The notes under the pieces were generated by a model. The model ran no database searches and was not told the DNA's origin. It was given only the letters and a program-made list of their open reading frames with translations. From Acheta domesticus (lineage: Eukaryota > Arthropoda > Insecta > Orthoptera > Gryllidae), in assembly GCA_031308135.1 (NCBI GenBank), contig JAHLJT010009355.1, positions 4,897,217 through 4,961,216 of the forward strand: 64,000 nt of DNA. The letters run 5' to 3'. The position numbers were made by a program, and so were the translations under genes. This document shows, in pieces, positions 33,721-45,252 of this stretch; the first letter of the stretch is position 1; each line of letters opens with the position of its first letter.

Positions 33721-36170
33721 TTCATTGTCGACGAGAGCTTCCTTGTTTCGTCTTGTCGGTCTTCCTGGACAGACTCCATCAGTGGTCGTGGATCTCGATG
33801 AGTTAACACGTCTTCTTGCTAATTCTGTGGTCACGTTCTTAAGTAAAAAATCTTAGTTTGGAGAAAACGAGGGTTAGATTATTAAGCCAACGCTTTTTTC
33901 TACGCTCAACGCTATTTCCCAAAGCATTTTTGTCGTAAAGGAGGCGACATTTGAACTCGGTAGTTTTACCAAAACAAAATATAGATACTAAACTTGTAGT
34001 TTCAGAACTGAACTCAATTTCGCTAAAAATTGACTTAAGAACTTTAACCCCGTAACCGCCCAATTGTTGCTAGCTTTAACAAATTGGATCATCAATACAT
34101 GAGGCATACAATTGTGAAGTGTGAATACACAATATCTGTTTGGAACCTTTGACAATGCAGTTTCAGAAACTCTTTGTGAAGTCAAGAGAACTTGCCTCTT
34201 GCTGAGATCAAATTATTAAACCCCAATATTTTTGGTGGAGCAGATAATAAAAGTCTCCATTCAACAACGGCAATACTCTCATTTTCAGTATAACTTCGAT
34301 AAGTTGATTCGATATTTATTTCACGACCTACTTTTGAAATTATTATTGAGTACTTAATTACATTAATCGACTTAATTACTTTTGTACTTTGGAAATTTTT
34401 TCATTGAGCATAGTGGTTTCACATTGACGGAAAGACTGTGAATGTTCTAGAATATTAAGGTACAGAAGAGGAAGACTAGTGGCCGCACTATGTGTTACGA
34501 ATGTTATCAAATCATGTTGTTGTGAATCTTCTTTGTTTTATTTCGACATCCCACGAGGCGTAAATCCCGATTGTGTTTCCGCAACTGTGATGAAAATAAT
34601 GAAGACGCTTTCGACACGGTAGATTTCCATATACAGACTCTCGTTCCAATTTGATACTAGGGACGGAAATCACTTTTATGATTGCAATTCGTACGTTGTG
34701 TGGATATCCTTTGACATTTATTTACCCAATCTTTGATTCGAAAGAATAATGTTAATTAAAACTAATTAAATATTTTATGGCGTGATATCATTTTGAGAGA
34801 TAAGTTGATCCACAATATAACGACACTATCAAGAGCACATTTTTGTTTTCTAACATAACGTTTATTCATTTTTGTGGATGAGATCGGAAATGTTAAAAGG
34901 TGACCACGTAATTTTATAGTATGCCATTGAGTCGTGCATCTAAGGCAAAAAATTTCACGTGCCAATAACCTGTTTTCTTGTGAGAAAGATTATTCAAGTA
35001 GGTAGTAAATTTCTTGTATCATGTCCTCTGTCCGCCTACGATACGATGCCGCGCGGCGTCCCAGTACTCTTATTAAAGTTTCCAGGGGAGTGTCTGTGGT
35101 CTCTCGCGATGCACATGTGTTTAGCGGGTTGCATACGAGGACCTGTTGACACAGTTGAATATCGCTCCTTCACTTCCGAAGACAGGAGACAGGGAAAACA
35201 ATATCACATAAGTGGACTGCATTAGCAAAAATGCCGCTAAATAAAATCATTTAAAAATTGTTTTCCAAAACGTAGCACGCACACTACTCAAGAATAAATA
35301 AAATTCCCTCGTTTGTCACTTTAATGAATTACATATTTTAACAAAAACTTCTTCACGAATATCGCGATATAGGAACGGACATACATTTCAACAGTTCTTT
35401 AAATATCAATACAAAGAAGGTGTTGTTCCATTCCGCAACACGTGAATAGCAAATATTTAACGGCGGGCAACCTCTTCCTTGGAGACTTCCTGTCGCATGA
35501 CTCAGCTGGGTCGAAAGTATTGTCATACTTCAGTGTGAGAAGTCAGTCGGTACATGCAGTATGAGAATAATTCAATCAGATATTTGCATTTTCTGGTCAA
35601 ACACAAAGTGCGTCATTTTTCCTTCGAATTCCTGAATAATTTTCTTACTAAAACCATAGACACCTCTCACAAGGCCGTAGGCTGCACAGTTTTTTCGATG
35701 TCTGCGCACATTGGATAGTAGTAATTAGTATTAGTTTTTTATATGGAAATTAGAACATTAATCAACAGTTCCAAACTCTGATTAAGAGTACGTTTTTCGT
35801 ATTTTAAAATTATTTTCCATTGTAGATAATTATAACAAATTATTAATTTCTTTGAAGCAAATTTTTCCACAATTTCTGCACGAAACATCAGTCTTCGGAG
35901 CTCGAAGAACGCTAGTGAAGGATATTGTTGAATTTGTTCACAGGTCCACGTTTTCTCCTGTTTTCGTAATTTTTGAGTGTTAATTTATTAATTGAAGAAT
36001 CTTAAGCTTCATTTAATTTCTTTTTCGCTTTCTGGGAAAACTTGATGATTTAAAATTCCACATTTAAATAAATTTGCTGATTTGCTGTTATGTTTGCATT
36101 AACGAGTTTTGGACAGGTGAATAAATTCGATGGCCTCTGTCGAGCACTACTTTCCGCTGAGTTCTAATAG
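33721..36170. other. No gene seen: AT-rich DNA
   Basis: Short frames only. A slightly GC-richer patch lies at about 35020-35150. Nothing is recognised. Confidence 0.4.
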
Positions 36171-36325
36171 CTGATTCCAACGGGAACAGATTGAGAGCAT
36201 CGCCCTGAGAGGCTCTTGTGCGTCACCGCGCAGTGGTGCTGGCGCGCGGCCAGGGAGCGAGCCTGCCCTTGCGCCTACACTGGGGAACGCCGTTTCCCTT
36301 TATGAAGCTGCCGCCATTACTACTG
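36171..36325. other. Small GC-rich island
   Basis: A CpG-containing patch with CCCTTTATGAAGC near 36296. No coding exon is recognised. Confidence 0.45.
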
Positions 36326-36926
36326 CCAGTACTATCAGAAGTAAACCATAACGTACTGGTCTAGCTTTCAGGCTGGATTCCGGAATTTACATATCGGTCA
36401 TCTCATGTGGAATTGAGTGGTGGACGAGTTCTCGGTTTTTGGAGGTTTCCTCTCTATAGTCCAGTTTCTTTTATTTTCATTCTGCCATTCTTCACTTTGC
36501 TCTGTCATGATTCATTCCATTACGTCATTTGCACACTCTGCTGTAAACTAACGTACACTTAATCATTAGGTAATAGCAATACAAAATGGACTGTGAATTT
36601 CATAATTATTAGAATTTGTTTGAAAATTCATATTACAACTACCACCATTCATTTGTCATTACAACTGCTACCTTCACTACCGTCGCACAGAGATTAAAGC
36701 AGATAATTTAATTTTTAATTACTCAGAAGTATTTAATTATGAGCTTTTTTCCTCGTTTCAGTCCATGCAAATCGCCTTCGTGTGAATCGTGCACATGCAG
36801 TTTAATTCCCATAACTTATTAAAATTTAAAAGATGTTTTTTTAAATTAATTAAAAATAATTATTATCTGATTATTTATTATCTGATTATATCAATTCACT
36901 GGGTTAACTCACCTATACTCTCATTT
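36326..36926. other. No gene seen: AT-rich DNA
   Basis: Nothing is recognised. Confidence 0.4.
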
Positions 36927-37051
36927 CAGGTTAGGTTAGGTGAGGTGAGGTGAGGTGAGGTTAGGTGAGGTTAGGTGAGGTGAGGTTAGGTGAGGTTAGG
37001 TGAGGTTAGGTTAGGTGAGGTTAGGTTAGGTTAGGTTAGGTTAGGTGAGGT
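36927..37051 (+). repeat. Interstitial degenerate TTAGG telomere-like array
   Basis: About 25 consecutive five-base units, a mix of TTAGG and TGAGG. TTAGG is the ancestral insect telomere repeat, made by telomerase. The interior position and the T-to-G variants indicate an internal array, not a chromosome end. It directly abuts the head of a SINE-B copy at 37055. Confidence 0.93.
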
Positions 37052-37054
37052 TTG

Positions 37055-37620
37055 TGAATCTGTCGCCAGGAGAGGTGACTAAGGGCATCAAGTGATGTCA
37101 CTGCAGTGTCTCTGACTGGGAGACTAGGTTCGAGTGCCGACGGTGCCAGGATTTTTGACGCTAGCTTGTCAGCTAGGTCGAATTCAGCGATTGTCTGGAG
37201 GAAAATTCTAGCAGCCGGCTGCTCTGATCGGTAGTTTTTTGGTGTTACTCCGATCAATACCAGACGATTGCTGGAGCAGTACCCTAACAAACGGGTCACG
37301 GACTGCGCACGATATTTCCTTCCTCTTCCTTGTCTTATCCTCAGTCCTTACACACACATACACTAACATTCTCTACATTACCACATATGCCGGAAGACCG
37401 ATCGGGCGCTTAGAGCTTGTCCCGGCTGGGGCGGTGACTCGTTGGTAGATACCTGGTTAGGGAAAACCCCTCTAGCCGACGGTAGGTCGGCGCCGGATCT
37501 CTCCATCCGGCGGGAAAGACTTCCGGTTCTTTCCGAGGAAGAAGCATGCCCTACACTTACGGGACTAATTACTTTAGCAGGTGACGCACCCGGAATCCCT
37601 AAAATCAATCGAGTCTGTGA
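37055..37620 (+). mobile_element. SINE-B, most complete copy
   Basis: A tRNA-derived head with the B-box-like GGTTCGAGTGCC at 37128-37139. It is followed by GCTAGCTTGTCAGCTAGGTC, GAATTCAGCG, CTGGAGGAAAATTCTAG and, far downstream, GCTTAGAGCTTGTCCC (37411-37426), and ends near AATCCCTAAAATCAATC. The same ordered blocks occur at 60670-61105, with the head also at 28686 and a middle fragment at 40470. It is non-coding. A length of about 560 bp is long for a SINE. Confidence 0.75.
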
Positions 37621-38425
37621 AATAAATTTCTTCTTATTCTGCGCTTCTATCTCTTATATATTGCCTCCCCCACAATCCCTAATTTACATCAATGATTGTC
37701 TCACTTCAAATGCCATTAGGTTAATTTGCAGGTAATAGTTGGACATAGCCATCTCCATTGCTATTTAGTTTTTTCTACAGGATGATTATAATTTCTCATT
37801 AAAGGCTCTTCCACTATCACAACACTCACCTTTGCTCTCTCAACCAATGCAGACTGAGATTATACATGACGGGCGCTTACCACAGTCCTATACCTAACCG
37901 GTCGCATTTTCTCTGGGGGTTCCCTGTCCGCGTACTCCACATGGCTATTCTGCTTTCTCATTTAATCCTCGTATCCCGCTGAATAATTTGCATCTATGAG
38001 TTTCTGTCTTAGGCATCAGAGAAACCGGCTGTCCCCGGTCAACGACCGGCTAATTACTTGCGTGAAAAACATTCTCACAACTCCTGCGCTGGTTACAGAG
38101 GTAACGTCGGACACATTGCGATAGTTGTTACCTAGGCTACTGGCTGAAATCTGGGAAAAACTGGATTTCAAGTTAGACGTTTGATGTAGACCTTGAAATG
38201 GAATCTGCACAAAATATTAAAACGTAATTAACTCAATCGTGGCACTGTAAAATACGTGAGAACTTCATAGTTTGCAGATGCTTAGATACGATATATCCCG
38301 GAATTCGAGTTGCAGATTTCTTTTCAGTACCTAACTGAATATTCACACTTGTATAATATTAAAATGTTGAGGTAGCTGATACACAAAATGTTGCTGCTGA
38401 TTGTGAAAGACTTAAATGAATCGTT
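37621..38425. other. No gene seen
   Basis: Mixed composition. Nothing is recognised. Confidence 0.4.
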
Positions 38426-38740
38426 GAGCGAAAAGTGGAGATGGGAGCGCTGCTGTTGCTTTTCCCGCTGCCTCCGCCTGCCGCCGCCACGTGGGCGCCC
38501 GCGGTGGCTCGTGCAGCCCTGTCGCTCGTAATTCTCGCGGACCTCTCGGGGTCGCCGCGGCGCGGCGCAGAGCGGAGCGAGGCGTGAAGGCGCGACCTGA
38601 ATGCCGCAGTGCTTTATGGGAGCGCCGGCGTCCAAGCGAAGCGGAAAGGCCGCGGGCGTGGGAAGCGCCCGTCCACCCCGCCCCTCCCACCTCACGCCGC
38701 CCCGCTCCGCCCCGACACCCCCGACTGCATGCTTCCCATA
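38426..38740. other. GC-rich island
   Basis: CpG-rich with CACGTG at 38488-38493 and the AT core GTGCTTTATGGGAGC near 38610. It is open in several frames on both strands. Probably regulatory or unconstrained GC-rich DNA. Confidence 0.55.
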
Positions 38741-39540
38741 AAAGGGCTGTTGCGAATGCGTTTCGTTATTTGATGTGGATATCAACACCACAAACAAGTA
38801 TCGATGCATCGATGTCTTCAAAGGTAGAGTCCGTTCTTCCAATATCGGTGGATTTCTTTACATGGTTTCAGTCGTACGAAATATGTAGAACCACTTGTGT
38901 TTGATAGATGTTCCAAAATACGTGTGCTTAACTAAATCATATCAGTTTACTTGTATTTATCATAATAATTAATTTTTTACTTATTTAAGGAAAACAAAAA
39001 TGTACATATTTCTCAAGTGTTAATGTTCAAATTAAGATCGTCAGATATCATAAGTAGGCCGTAAACGCACTTAAGATATCTAATAAATTCAATCCATAAG
39101 TGTACTTTATTGAGCTTTGTAAAAATCTGTACAATTGATCTTGTGAATATACCAACAATAAGAACATAATGTATCGAGTAACATCCAGAAATCTTATTCC
39201 AAAAGATACCAAAAACAATAACATAGATACACGAACTATCACATAAATAAAGCGCTGCAAAGAAAGACGTAAATGTGTCGAACAACCAACACGCCATGAG
39301 GGAAAAAGGGGAAACATCGGCCATTACTTTGGAGAGTAAATGACCTTTTTGAAATCGTGTATTGTTGGACACTTTTAGATGTGTCCATATTATACTTGAT
39401 GATGCGAGTAAAAATACGCTGACTGTAGTTGTTTCATATTCCCTTAGTGGGCACTTGGGATAATGAAGGCGGGATTTTACCACAATTTTTGGAGTGTGAC
39501 GCAAGGAGCAACCGAGGAGGGCGTTCAAATAATTCGTCTC
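38741..39540. other. No gene seen: AT-rich DNA
   Basis: A minus-strand frame of 246 codons (39013-39753) runs from the next GC island into this AT-rich tract. Its composition changes abruptly along its length and it shows no domain, so I do not call it a gene. Confidence 0.4.
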
Positions 39541-39785
39541 CGAATGTGTGTTAGAGCGTAGGGCGGCGCGTTGCTGTCGATGACCGCGGCGCGGCGCCGA
39601 AAAGGTCACCCGCCTGCACCTGCCTGCCCCCGACTCCCTTGTTCCCCTCGCCCGCCGCCCCGGCTGCCCGCTCGCCGCCGCGTCGCCTTCCACGACGCGG
39701 GATATCACTCGGCCGCTCTGGGCAGCGCGCCAAGCGCCTGTCCGCCGAATCATGAACTCGTTCCGCGCGGTTGCGAAGAAGGAAA
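39541..39785. other. GC-rich island
   Basis: CpG-rich with a sharp boundary to AT-rich DNA on both sides. No exon is recognised. Confidence 0.5.
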
Positions 39786-40460
39786 ATGGGTGCGCGATCG
39801 TCGTATTTGCAGTGATTTGACGACGGTAGCGCTCGTTTTGAATTTTTATTGAACCACGCGGTGATATCGTTTCTTTCTTCCCTTAGCGTTTCGTATTTTG
39901 CAGTGTCACGGTTGATAACGCGGTTATGCAAGTGTAATCTTGAGATGAGGCTGATGACTGACGTAATAACGTTCTTTCTTTGATCAGAATCCTTGGTGGT
40001 GTGGGTCTTCATGTCACCTTCGTTGACTAAGCTTTTTAGCAAAAGGGGATTCGTAAAAATGATACTTTCCGTTGGGGAATACAAAGACAGAGGAATTGGT
40101 AAAGAGGTAATAAGTAATGACTGATTATTGACATGCAGTTATTTCCCTCAGCACATTTCACTAGTTTCGCGCAGCAATTAATGATAATTACTTGAATCGA
40201 AATTTATAAATAAATAGTTATTTAATGTATTGCTGTTAAATAATCGATCGTATGTGAATGCTTTGTCATGCAAATGTAAATACTTGTTGAAAATAACTCT
40301 TCATATACACAGTCCTTTCAAGTAAACAAAGACTGCATCATACAAACGCTCCTCCACATCAGTGAGACTACGCCAATGGACTTAAAACCTACAATTTATT
40401 ACTAGAATGTCGAAATACTAGAGTAATGGGATACGCTGCTGACAGTGATGGTTTTTAATT
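39786..40460. other. No gene seen: AT-rich DNA
   Basis: Nothing is recognised. Confidence 0.4.
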
Positions 40461-40525
40461 TTCTAAGTTGTCAGCTATAGCAACATTGAATTCAGCCGCT
40501 GTCTGGAGGAGAATTCTAGCACCTG
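40461..40525 (+). mobile_element. SINE-B middle fragment
   Basis: It contains TTGTCAGCTATAG, GAATTCAGCCG and CTGTCTGGAGGAGAATTCTAG, matching the middle of the 37055 and 60670 copies. Both ends are missing. Confidence 0.65.
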
Positions 40526-41218
40526 ATTTCTTTAGTTCATATCCAAAATGAGAGGAAAAATTGCTTTTAAGTAGAGAATCAAAGTAATGCAATTCAGGTT
40601 TTAATATATGACTAGGAATATTAATGACGGATTGACGTTCACGGGGTTTCACGTTGACGCTCAACCGTTAAATTCCACTGACCAGGAAGCATGGTTCAGT
40701 CTGGAAGTCAACGTGTTATGTGCCACGACCTCTAAACTATTCCCCCTCCGTTCGACTCATCTTTGTTGACTTCCTTCTTTGTCCCGTCCAAAATGATCAG
40801 AAAACAACAGAAGTTCACGATGCTCCAGTGCGATCCCGCTATTTGCTTCCTCAATGGGATAACTCGTGATAAGCAACCTTCGAGGGAATTCCGAAATTTC
40901 CTTGGAATGTTCGTTGGAACTTTCCGTCATCGTAGCAAAGATCTGCTTGGCATTTGCTTTGTATCGAAACCTAACTGCCACCATCATTCGTCATTATTAT
41001 ATTAATACCGAATCTTGGAGCACATCTGTATCTTCAGACTATTACTTTACGTAAATGGCTTTGTATCACATACAATGTATAAGTGATCTCACAAAAATAT
41101 ACGCATGTAAAGCAATCGCTCCATCGGTTTGAAATTGAACTTCTTCTATTTTTGTGAACTTGAACTAGCATTGTGAACTCTACTCGTGAGAGATGGCATG
41201 ATTTGCAGTTATATCTTA
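40526..41218. other. No gene seen
   Basis: AT-rich sequence. Nothing is recognised. Confidence 0.4.
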
Positions 41219-41600
41219 CTAGCGTACCCGTGCGAGAACTCTCGCATGTTAAAACCCACCCTTTCCCTATCCATTTGTCTATCCTTTCAATTAAGAAGGA
41301 AAGTTGTTAATGAAACATGTTTATTTTTTTAATGTATAAATGTAACTTCTAATGTACTTGCAGAATATCAAACAAAAATAACAATACAATTGATGTTGGA
41401 AACAAATTTTCAATAAAAGTTTATTCAGCATTATAGTGAGATGTTCTCGGAACAATTCATGCTTCTTTAAAAACAACTTTGAACAAATTATTCACTCCTC
41501 CTTGAGAGTTAACTTTTCGCTTTCCTTGATAGTCACAAACATAATAGAAAATGGTTTTAAACTTCAGAAAGCAAAGCAAAGTAAAGTAGTGCGTAAATAC
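41219..41600 (-). mobile_element. Helitron 3' end
   Basis: Read on the minus strand, the element ends with a perfect 6-bp stem hairpin (GCGAGA-GT-TCTCGC, 41245-41232), nine further bases, then CTAG (41222-41219) followed by T. That is the canonical rolling-circle terminus, which inserts between A and T. Upstream, the sequence parallels the second copy at 42257-42620, where a helicase C-terminus can be read. Helitrons use a Rep/helicase protein and leave no target duplication. The 5' end was not found. Confidence 0.7.
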
Positions 41601-42256
41601 CGATGGAGCAAGTACAACCCTATTCTTTGCAATATTACTTGAATTTCCTTGATTTGTTATGAGAATAGAGGGGGTTTTGGAGAGTTCAGGGTGCCAGCTT
41701 GCTGGGGTGCGAAAATTGAAAAATTATTTGTGTATTAAAAAGTATTTGATTATTTTCAGCGTTCTTACGTACTTCAAGAAAAGCAATTCCGAGCCAAAAA
41801 ATTAACTAATATTTTCACCTTTGAGTACTAAATACAATTTGTTACCATTGGAAACAATTTAGTATGCTTAGACTTCACTTCGGTACATGGGAATGTTACT
41901 TAAACTATGTTTGCATATTGAATATCTTTACGAACCGACACCTTGAGATTAATATCAAACGGTGTATTATTTACAATATGAGTTTGCAGCTGGGCGTTGA
42001 TGCACGTACTTCCAGACTCCACCAACATTTAAATCGTGCCTTTGGACTGCGAATGTTGGCAGTTGTCGAGTGACTTCTCCTATTCTTTCTATAATTTTAA
42101 ATTTACTTGCTTTTTTAAATTAATTCACGTATTATTGCAGGCCAGCGCTATTTGATTTTAGTTGTTCATTTATTTCAAGCCATTTTACTTCAGCTAATTT
42201 AAAACGTTTGTTCTTTGTGTTGTACCATACACACGTTTTCCCCTACTACCTCCGCG

Positions 42257-42620
42257 TACCCGTGCGAGAACTCTCTCTTGTTAGACCCTATGTTAGATCC
42301 CTATCCTTATATTTCCATTTTAACAGGGGAAGTAGTTAACGAAACGTGTTTATTTGTTTTAAAATATATAAAGGTATCTTGCAATGTACTAACACAATAT
42401 CAAATAAAATATAAAAACAATGCACTTGATGTTTAAAATAAATTTTCAATAAATATTTATTCAGTATCATGAAGAGGTTTCTTGGAACAATTCACAGCAC
42501 TTCCTTCAAGACAACATTTGTAATAATTATTCAATATTCTTTGACAGCTAGCTTTTAGCTTCTCGTGAGTCACAAAAATATTAGAAAAGCTTTTTACTTT
42601 TGAGAAAGCTACGTGTCTGA
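42257..42620 (-). mobile_element. Second Helitron 3' region with helicase C-terminus remnant
   Basis: This is a direct repeat of 41219-41600 in the same orientation. The terminal hairpin and CTAG are damaged (CTCC; GCGAGAACTCTCTC). Near 42612-42562 the minus strand reads VAFSKVKSFSNIFV, matching motif VI of PIF1-type Helitron helicases (typically ALSRVRS...LF). The frame upstream is broken, so it is a remnant. Confidence 0.6.
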
Positions 42621-43690
42621 ACCCGCTGACTTTAAAATTTCATCGAATGATAACGAAAAGACTGGTACAGGTAAAACACAGTCTTCAATCTTCTCTGTGA
42701 ACCCACATCCCTCATCAATAAGGCACACAGCACTTACAGATACCGGTAAAACGTTAATTGATTGGTTTCACTACATGCAAAGAAACAATCTTCATAGGTA
42801 TCAAGCAACTATAACTACTTCTAGTTGTTGCTGGAGAGCAAATCTTGACTTAATGATTATGCAAATAAACCTCGTCAGACTGCACAAACTACGGTGTTAA
42901 CAGAAAGCGTAAATAAAGATTGTCAAATCTAAGCCTTCTAAGCGTGTCGCCACAAAAATTGCTACCAGCAGGAAGGGCTGAAATATTGAGGTAGCCTTGA
43001 TAGTATTGAAGCGTGGAACTGAAAAGTTAATTGAATGGATTGGGGAATGTCTCATCTTGTAGTTTATGGTGTGGAAAACGTTTCTTTGAGGCCTGTGGCC
43101 TCAAAATTTTACTTTTTATGGTTCTAAAACGCTTTGTTTATGAGTTATTTGCCGATATAGATTGACATGTGATGCGGGCTGCATTTTACATGAATATTTC
43201 GATGCGTTTTTTTTAAATAAATCATCCATATTTTTAAAGTCAAAGTGGAATTCGTCAAGTCTCCGTGAAATTCTCTTTCTTTAGAACCCTCATTTATAAA
43301 GATTGGTTGCGTGTGAGAGCCGGAACGCAAAGGTATACTACTGAAATAATACAGGAGACGATTTACATATTAGCTCAAGACAAGCTAACTTGTACGAAAG
43401 GAAAAATATTAGAATTATTTATACCGAGAGTTCTTTTGGTACAACACGTTGCTACCATTGCTCATTTTTGTCCGTTATGATGTCCCATTACTCATTATGC
43501 TTTTGAAATAAAGTCATGGACATTGTGGAGCATTCAAATGACCATGGCTATTCTGCACAAGTTGTTTTCATGTTCGAGGTTTCATGAAAGGGCGTCAGAT
43601 ATAGTTAACAAATACTTGAAATTCTGGTTGCTTGATAGTTTTCTCCTCCAATTTGAGCGTTTATTTCCAGACTAGACCTGAAAGAAGAAA
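42621..43690. other. No clear gene: possibly the rest of a decayed Helitron
   Basis: If the Helitron at 42257 extends rightwards, its helicase body should lie here on the minus strand, but I cannot follow a frame. A plus-strand frame of 95 codons at 42613-42900 overlaps the Helitron region and is probably fortuitous. Confidence 0.35.
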
Positions 43691-44130
43691 AAAATTGTTC
43701 GTTGAAAAGAAATTTCCTGAAAAAGAGAAATTATCACATTTAAAACCATTCATCACAACATACCAGACATAACTTTCGTAGACAAATAGCAAAAGATTGG
43801 CATCAGAGTCCAACAAACAGCAAGTCTTCAAATAGCACACGCAGAAAAAATACGAAAAGACACAGAAGTGGCAGCAGAAGTCAAGGCATTATAGAATCTC
43901 CAAAAAGGGTATGCTATTCCTCTGGTAATTTCGTGCACGGATGTTTCACCACACAACATTGATAAAAGTTTGGAACTTATTCAAATACCGAAATATGCCA
44001 TCCAAATTATGCAAAAATCGATTATTTTGAACACATTGCGACAAAACATGAATTGATCTGTGTCTTGGTTACTAACCCAACATATAGTCAAATGAAGATC
44101 CTCTGAATACCGAGAAAAAAAGAGTTGTAT
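43690..44130 (+). pseudogene. Non-LTR retrotransposon RT C-terminus, 5'-truncated
   Basis: From about 43700 a decayed frame leads into 43822-44057, open except for one stop. It reads QIAHAEKIRKDTEV, then GYAIPLVISCTDVSPHN and IQIMQKSIILNT. This corresponds to the conserved tail at the end of many insect LINE ORF2 proteins, in which a valine-rich strand precedes an MQK helix and a final leader of Thr/Leu. Its 3' tail, TAGTCAAATGAAGATCC with an AT-rich repeat, recurs near 47500. No RT core is present, which is typical of 5'-truncated LINE copies. Confidence 0.6.
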
Positions 44131-44139
44131 ATAATGATA

Positions 44140-44525
44140 TTATTATTGTGTTTATTGCCGACCCAGATCGCTAAAACAGCAGTGCCATGGCGATCTCGGA
44201 CGGAAGGATCGTGGGTTGGAGTCCCGCCTCGGGCATGGGTGTGTTTGTTCGTCCATTCATCCTTCATTATCATCATCCTCATTCCATATCCCATTCCCCC
44301 AGGTCTAGCAACCCTTGGGGGTAAAAATTGGATTCAGCATAATGCTGATGCCCCCAAAAGGTGTCGCATGCTTTTGCTGCGGGATAAACGTGACTGAGCC
44401 TCGATAAGTGCTGGTGTATATGTCCGCGTGGTCCCAGGCGGTCAATATGCGACCAAAAAAGCCTAATGCCTTTATTAGTGGCGTGGCTCAAGCCATAGGG
44501 TGGCTCTCCCATCTAACCACATGGG
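44140..44525 (+). mobile_element. SINE-A, second copy
   Basis: The head shares CAGTGCCATGGCGATCTCGG, the B-box-like GGTTGGAGTCCC and GCCTCGGGCATGGGTGTG with the copy at 26853-27163. The middle shares GGATTCAGC and AATGCTGAT. This copy has extra 3' sequence up to GGCGTGGCTCAAGCC near 44482-44496. It follows the LINE tail almost directly. Confidence 0.72.
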
Positions 44526-44594
44526 GCAATAACGTTAATAACATAAGGAAGTAGAGATTTTGGAAATGTGGTCGTGAGAATGAACGACGTTGTG

Positions 44595-45000
44595 CTACCT
44601 TTCCAGTCCTGCATCAGCGTCTCGCGCCGGCCGCCGAGGCTGTGCGGGGGCGGATACCGTGTCAGCGGGTCGCCTCCGCCCTCCCTCCTCCTCCGCAGCC
44701 GTCGCCTTCGCGATCGCTCTTTGTCGTCCCACTGGCCAGCGGCGGCGGCGGCGGCGGGGCGCGCGTGCTTTATGTAAAGGCGCGTGGGCGGGCGGGGAGG
44801 CGGTGCGGCGCCGCCGCGGTTTCCTGGTTCGGGCGGGGCCCGGCCGATCCTGCCCCGGTTCGAATATCGACGCCACGCCGTCACCCCCGCCCCCACTCCT
44901 CCGGGCGCGCTGCTTCCGGCTCGCCGGAGCCCCGGAGCGGGAAGTGCACGACTCTCGCGACGGGTTTGCAGATAGCGTGCGCCGATACGGCCCCGGAAAT
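44595..45000. other. GC-rich island
   Basis: CpG-rich, with a GGC run near 44742-44757 and the AT core GTGCTTTATGTAAAGGCGCG at 44766-44785. Frames are open on both strands without a domain. Confidence 0.55.
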
Positions 45001-45248
45001 GCAAATTCGATCCGAACAAGGGAGCTGGTTGAGGAGGTGATGGAATACGACTATTGTGTAGTACGTCTATTGATTGGAGGTCGGAAATTGTGCGTAGATG
45101 TTGACAGATATGAGTCTCGTTTTATTCGTATCGTCATTTCTGTTTTCCGTGTACTTATTGCAGTTCTTACACATTCATACACATTCTTTTGATTGCTCGA
45201 ACATAATGTAGATTCTTTAGAGTATACTGAGTGTCTTGTTGAAGTATA
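45001..45248. other. No gene seen
   Basis: Short AT-rich spacer between the GC island and the piggyBac element. Confidence 0.4.
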
Positions 45249-45252
45249 TTAA

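Noticed and set aside
33112..33834. Long open frames on both strands in the GC island
   Set aside because: They are low-complexity Ala/Gly/Pro/Arg translations, open on both strands at once, as expected from stop-poor GC-rich DNA.
39013..39753. 246-codon minus-strand frame
   Set aside because: Its composition changes abruptly from GC-island to AT-rich sequence, it has no domain, and the left half overlaps other open frames.
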